Assembly: GCA_015478675.1 (NCBI GenBank)
Contig: JADMIH010000197.1
Span: 1 to 6,745 of the forward strand
DNA length: 6,745 nt
Direction: 5' to 3'
Origin: Chloroflexota bacterium
GTDB taxonomy: Bacteria > Chloroflexota > Chloroflexia > QHBQ01 > JADMIH01
Both the position numbers and the translations under genes were made by a program. A model generated the notes under the pieces. It worked only from the letters and a program-made list of their open reading frames with translations. It was not told where the DNA came from and made no database searches. The number at the start of each line of letters is the position of its first letter. Within the stretch, counting starts at the first letter, position 1. Positions 6,613-6,745 of the stretch are shown here, piece after piece.

Positions 6613-6700
6613 CCTATATGTTACAAGTATTCTAAGAAGTTATTTTAGCTTCATGCTCTTGTGCTTTGTTCCACAATTTCAGTGCTAATGGGGGATAACT

Positions 6701-6745
6701 ATGAATATCGGAAGATTGGGTTCCATATCAGGGATGCTCCTGCTG
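6701..6745 (+). CDS. Start of an unknown gene, cut by the window end
   Basis: Fifteen codons are visible, reading MNIGRLGSISGMLLL. GGGGGA at 6690-6695 lies 5 bases before the ATG and a good promoter lies about 90 bases upstream, so this is probably a true start. The last residues become hydrophobic after a single Arg, which could begin a signal peptide or membrane segment. Nothing can be said of its function. Confidence 0.5.
   Translation, partial: MNIGRLGSISGMLLL

Overview
The window carries a complete hypF-hypC-hypD-hypE cluster, all on the + strand. These four genes build and insert the Fe(CN)2CO part of the [NiFe]-hydrogenase active site. The identification is firm, because each protein shows its family's diagnostic motifs: the acylphosphatase, zinc-finger, YrdC and Kae1 signatures of HypF, the Met-Cys start of HypC, the cysteine sets of HypD, and the C-terminal Pro-Arg-Ile-Cys of HypE. 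No hydrogenase structural gene, hypA, hypB or maturation protease lies in the window, so they must be elsewhere.

The organism cannot be fixed from this sequence. The moderately high GC of the genes, fairly frequent ATA and AGG codons, roomy intergenic spacers, a CCCCTCTCCC/GGGAGAGGGG palindromic repeat and a HypE with an Arg/Lys-rich N-terminal extension suggest a Gram-positive-like or Chloroflexota-type bacterium (perhaps Ktedonobacteria). This is inference.

Layout: 1-130 holds two copies of a palindromic intergenic repeat. 130-795 has no convincing gene, only a candidate promoter and a chain of very short ORFs, two of them with good ribosome binding sites. hypF runs 796-3126, hypC 3233-3505, hypD 3608-4756 and hypE 4920-6041. 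The gaps (106, 102 and 163 bases) are wide for genes that are often tightly packed or overlapping. A TATAAT box lies ahead of hypD and a 14-base direct repeat lies between hypD and hypE.

Downstream, 6042-6580 holds on the minus strand what looks like the decayed N-terminal part of an EVE (PUA-like) domain gene. The sequence then becomes AT-rich and shows a good sigma-70-type promoter (TTGACG, 16 bases, TGG-TATTAT). This promoter precedes a new + strand gene starting at 6701, of which only 15 codons are in the window.

How the genes work together: HypF uses carbamoyl phosphate and ATP to carbamoylate the C-terminal cysteine of HypE. HypE dehydrates the thiocarboxamide to a thiocyanate. The cyanide is passed to iron held by the HypC-HypD complex, where HypD's [4Fe-4S] cluster and redox thiols act. 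HypC then delivers the iron centre to the hydrogenase large subunit. I found no clearly novel system; the points worth a second look are the gene spacing, the short-ORF leader and the antisense EVE-like remnant.
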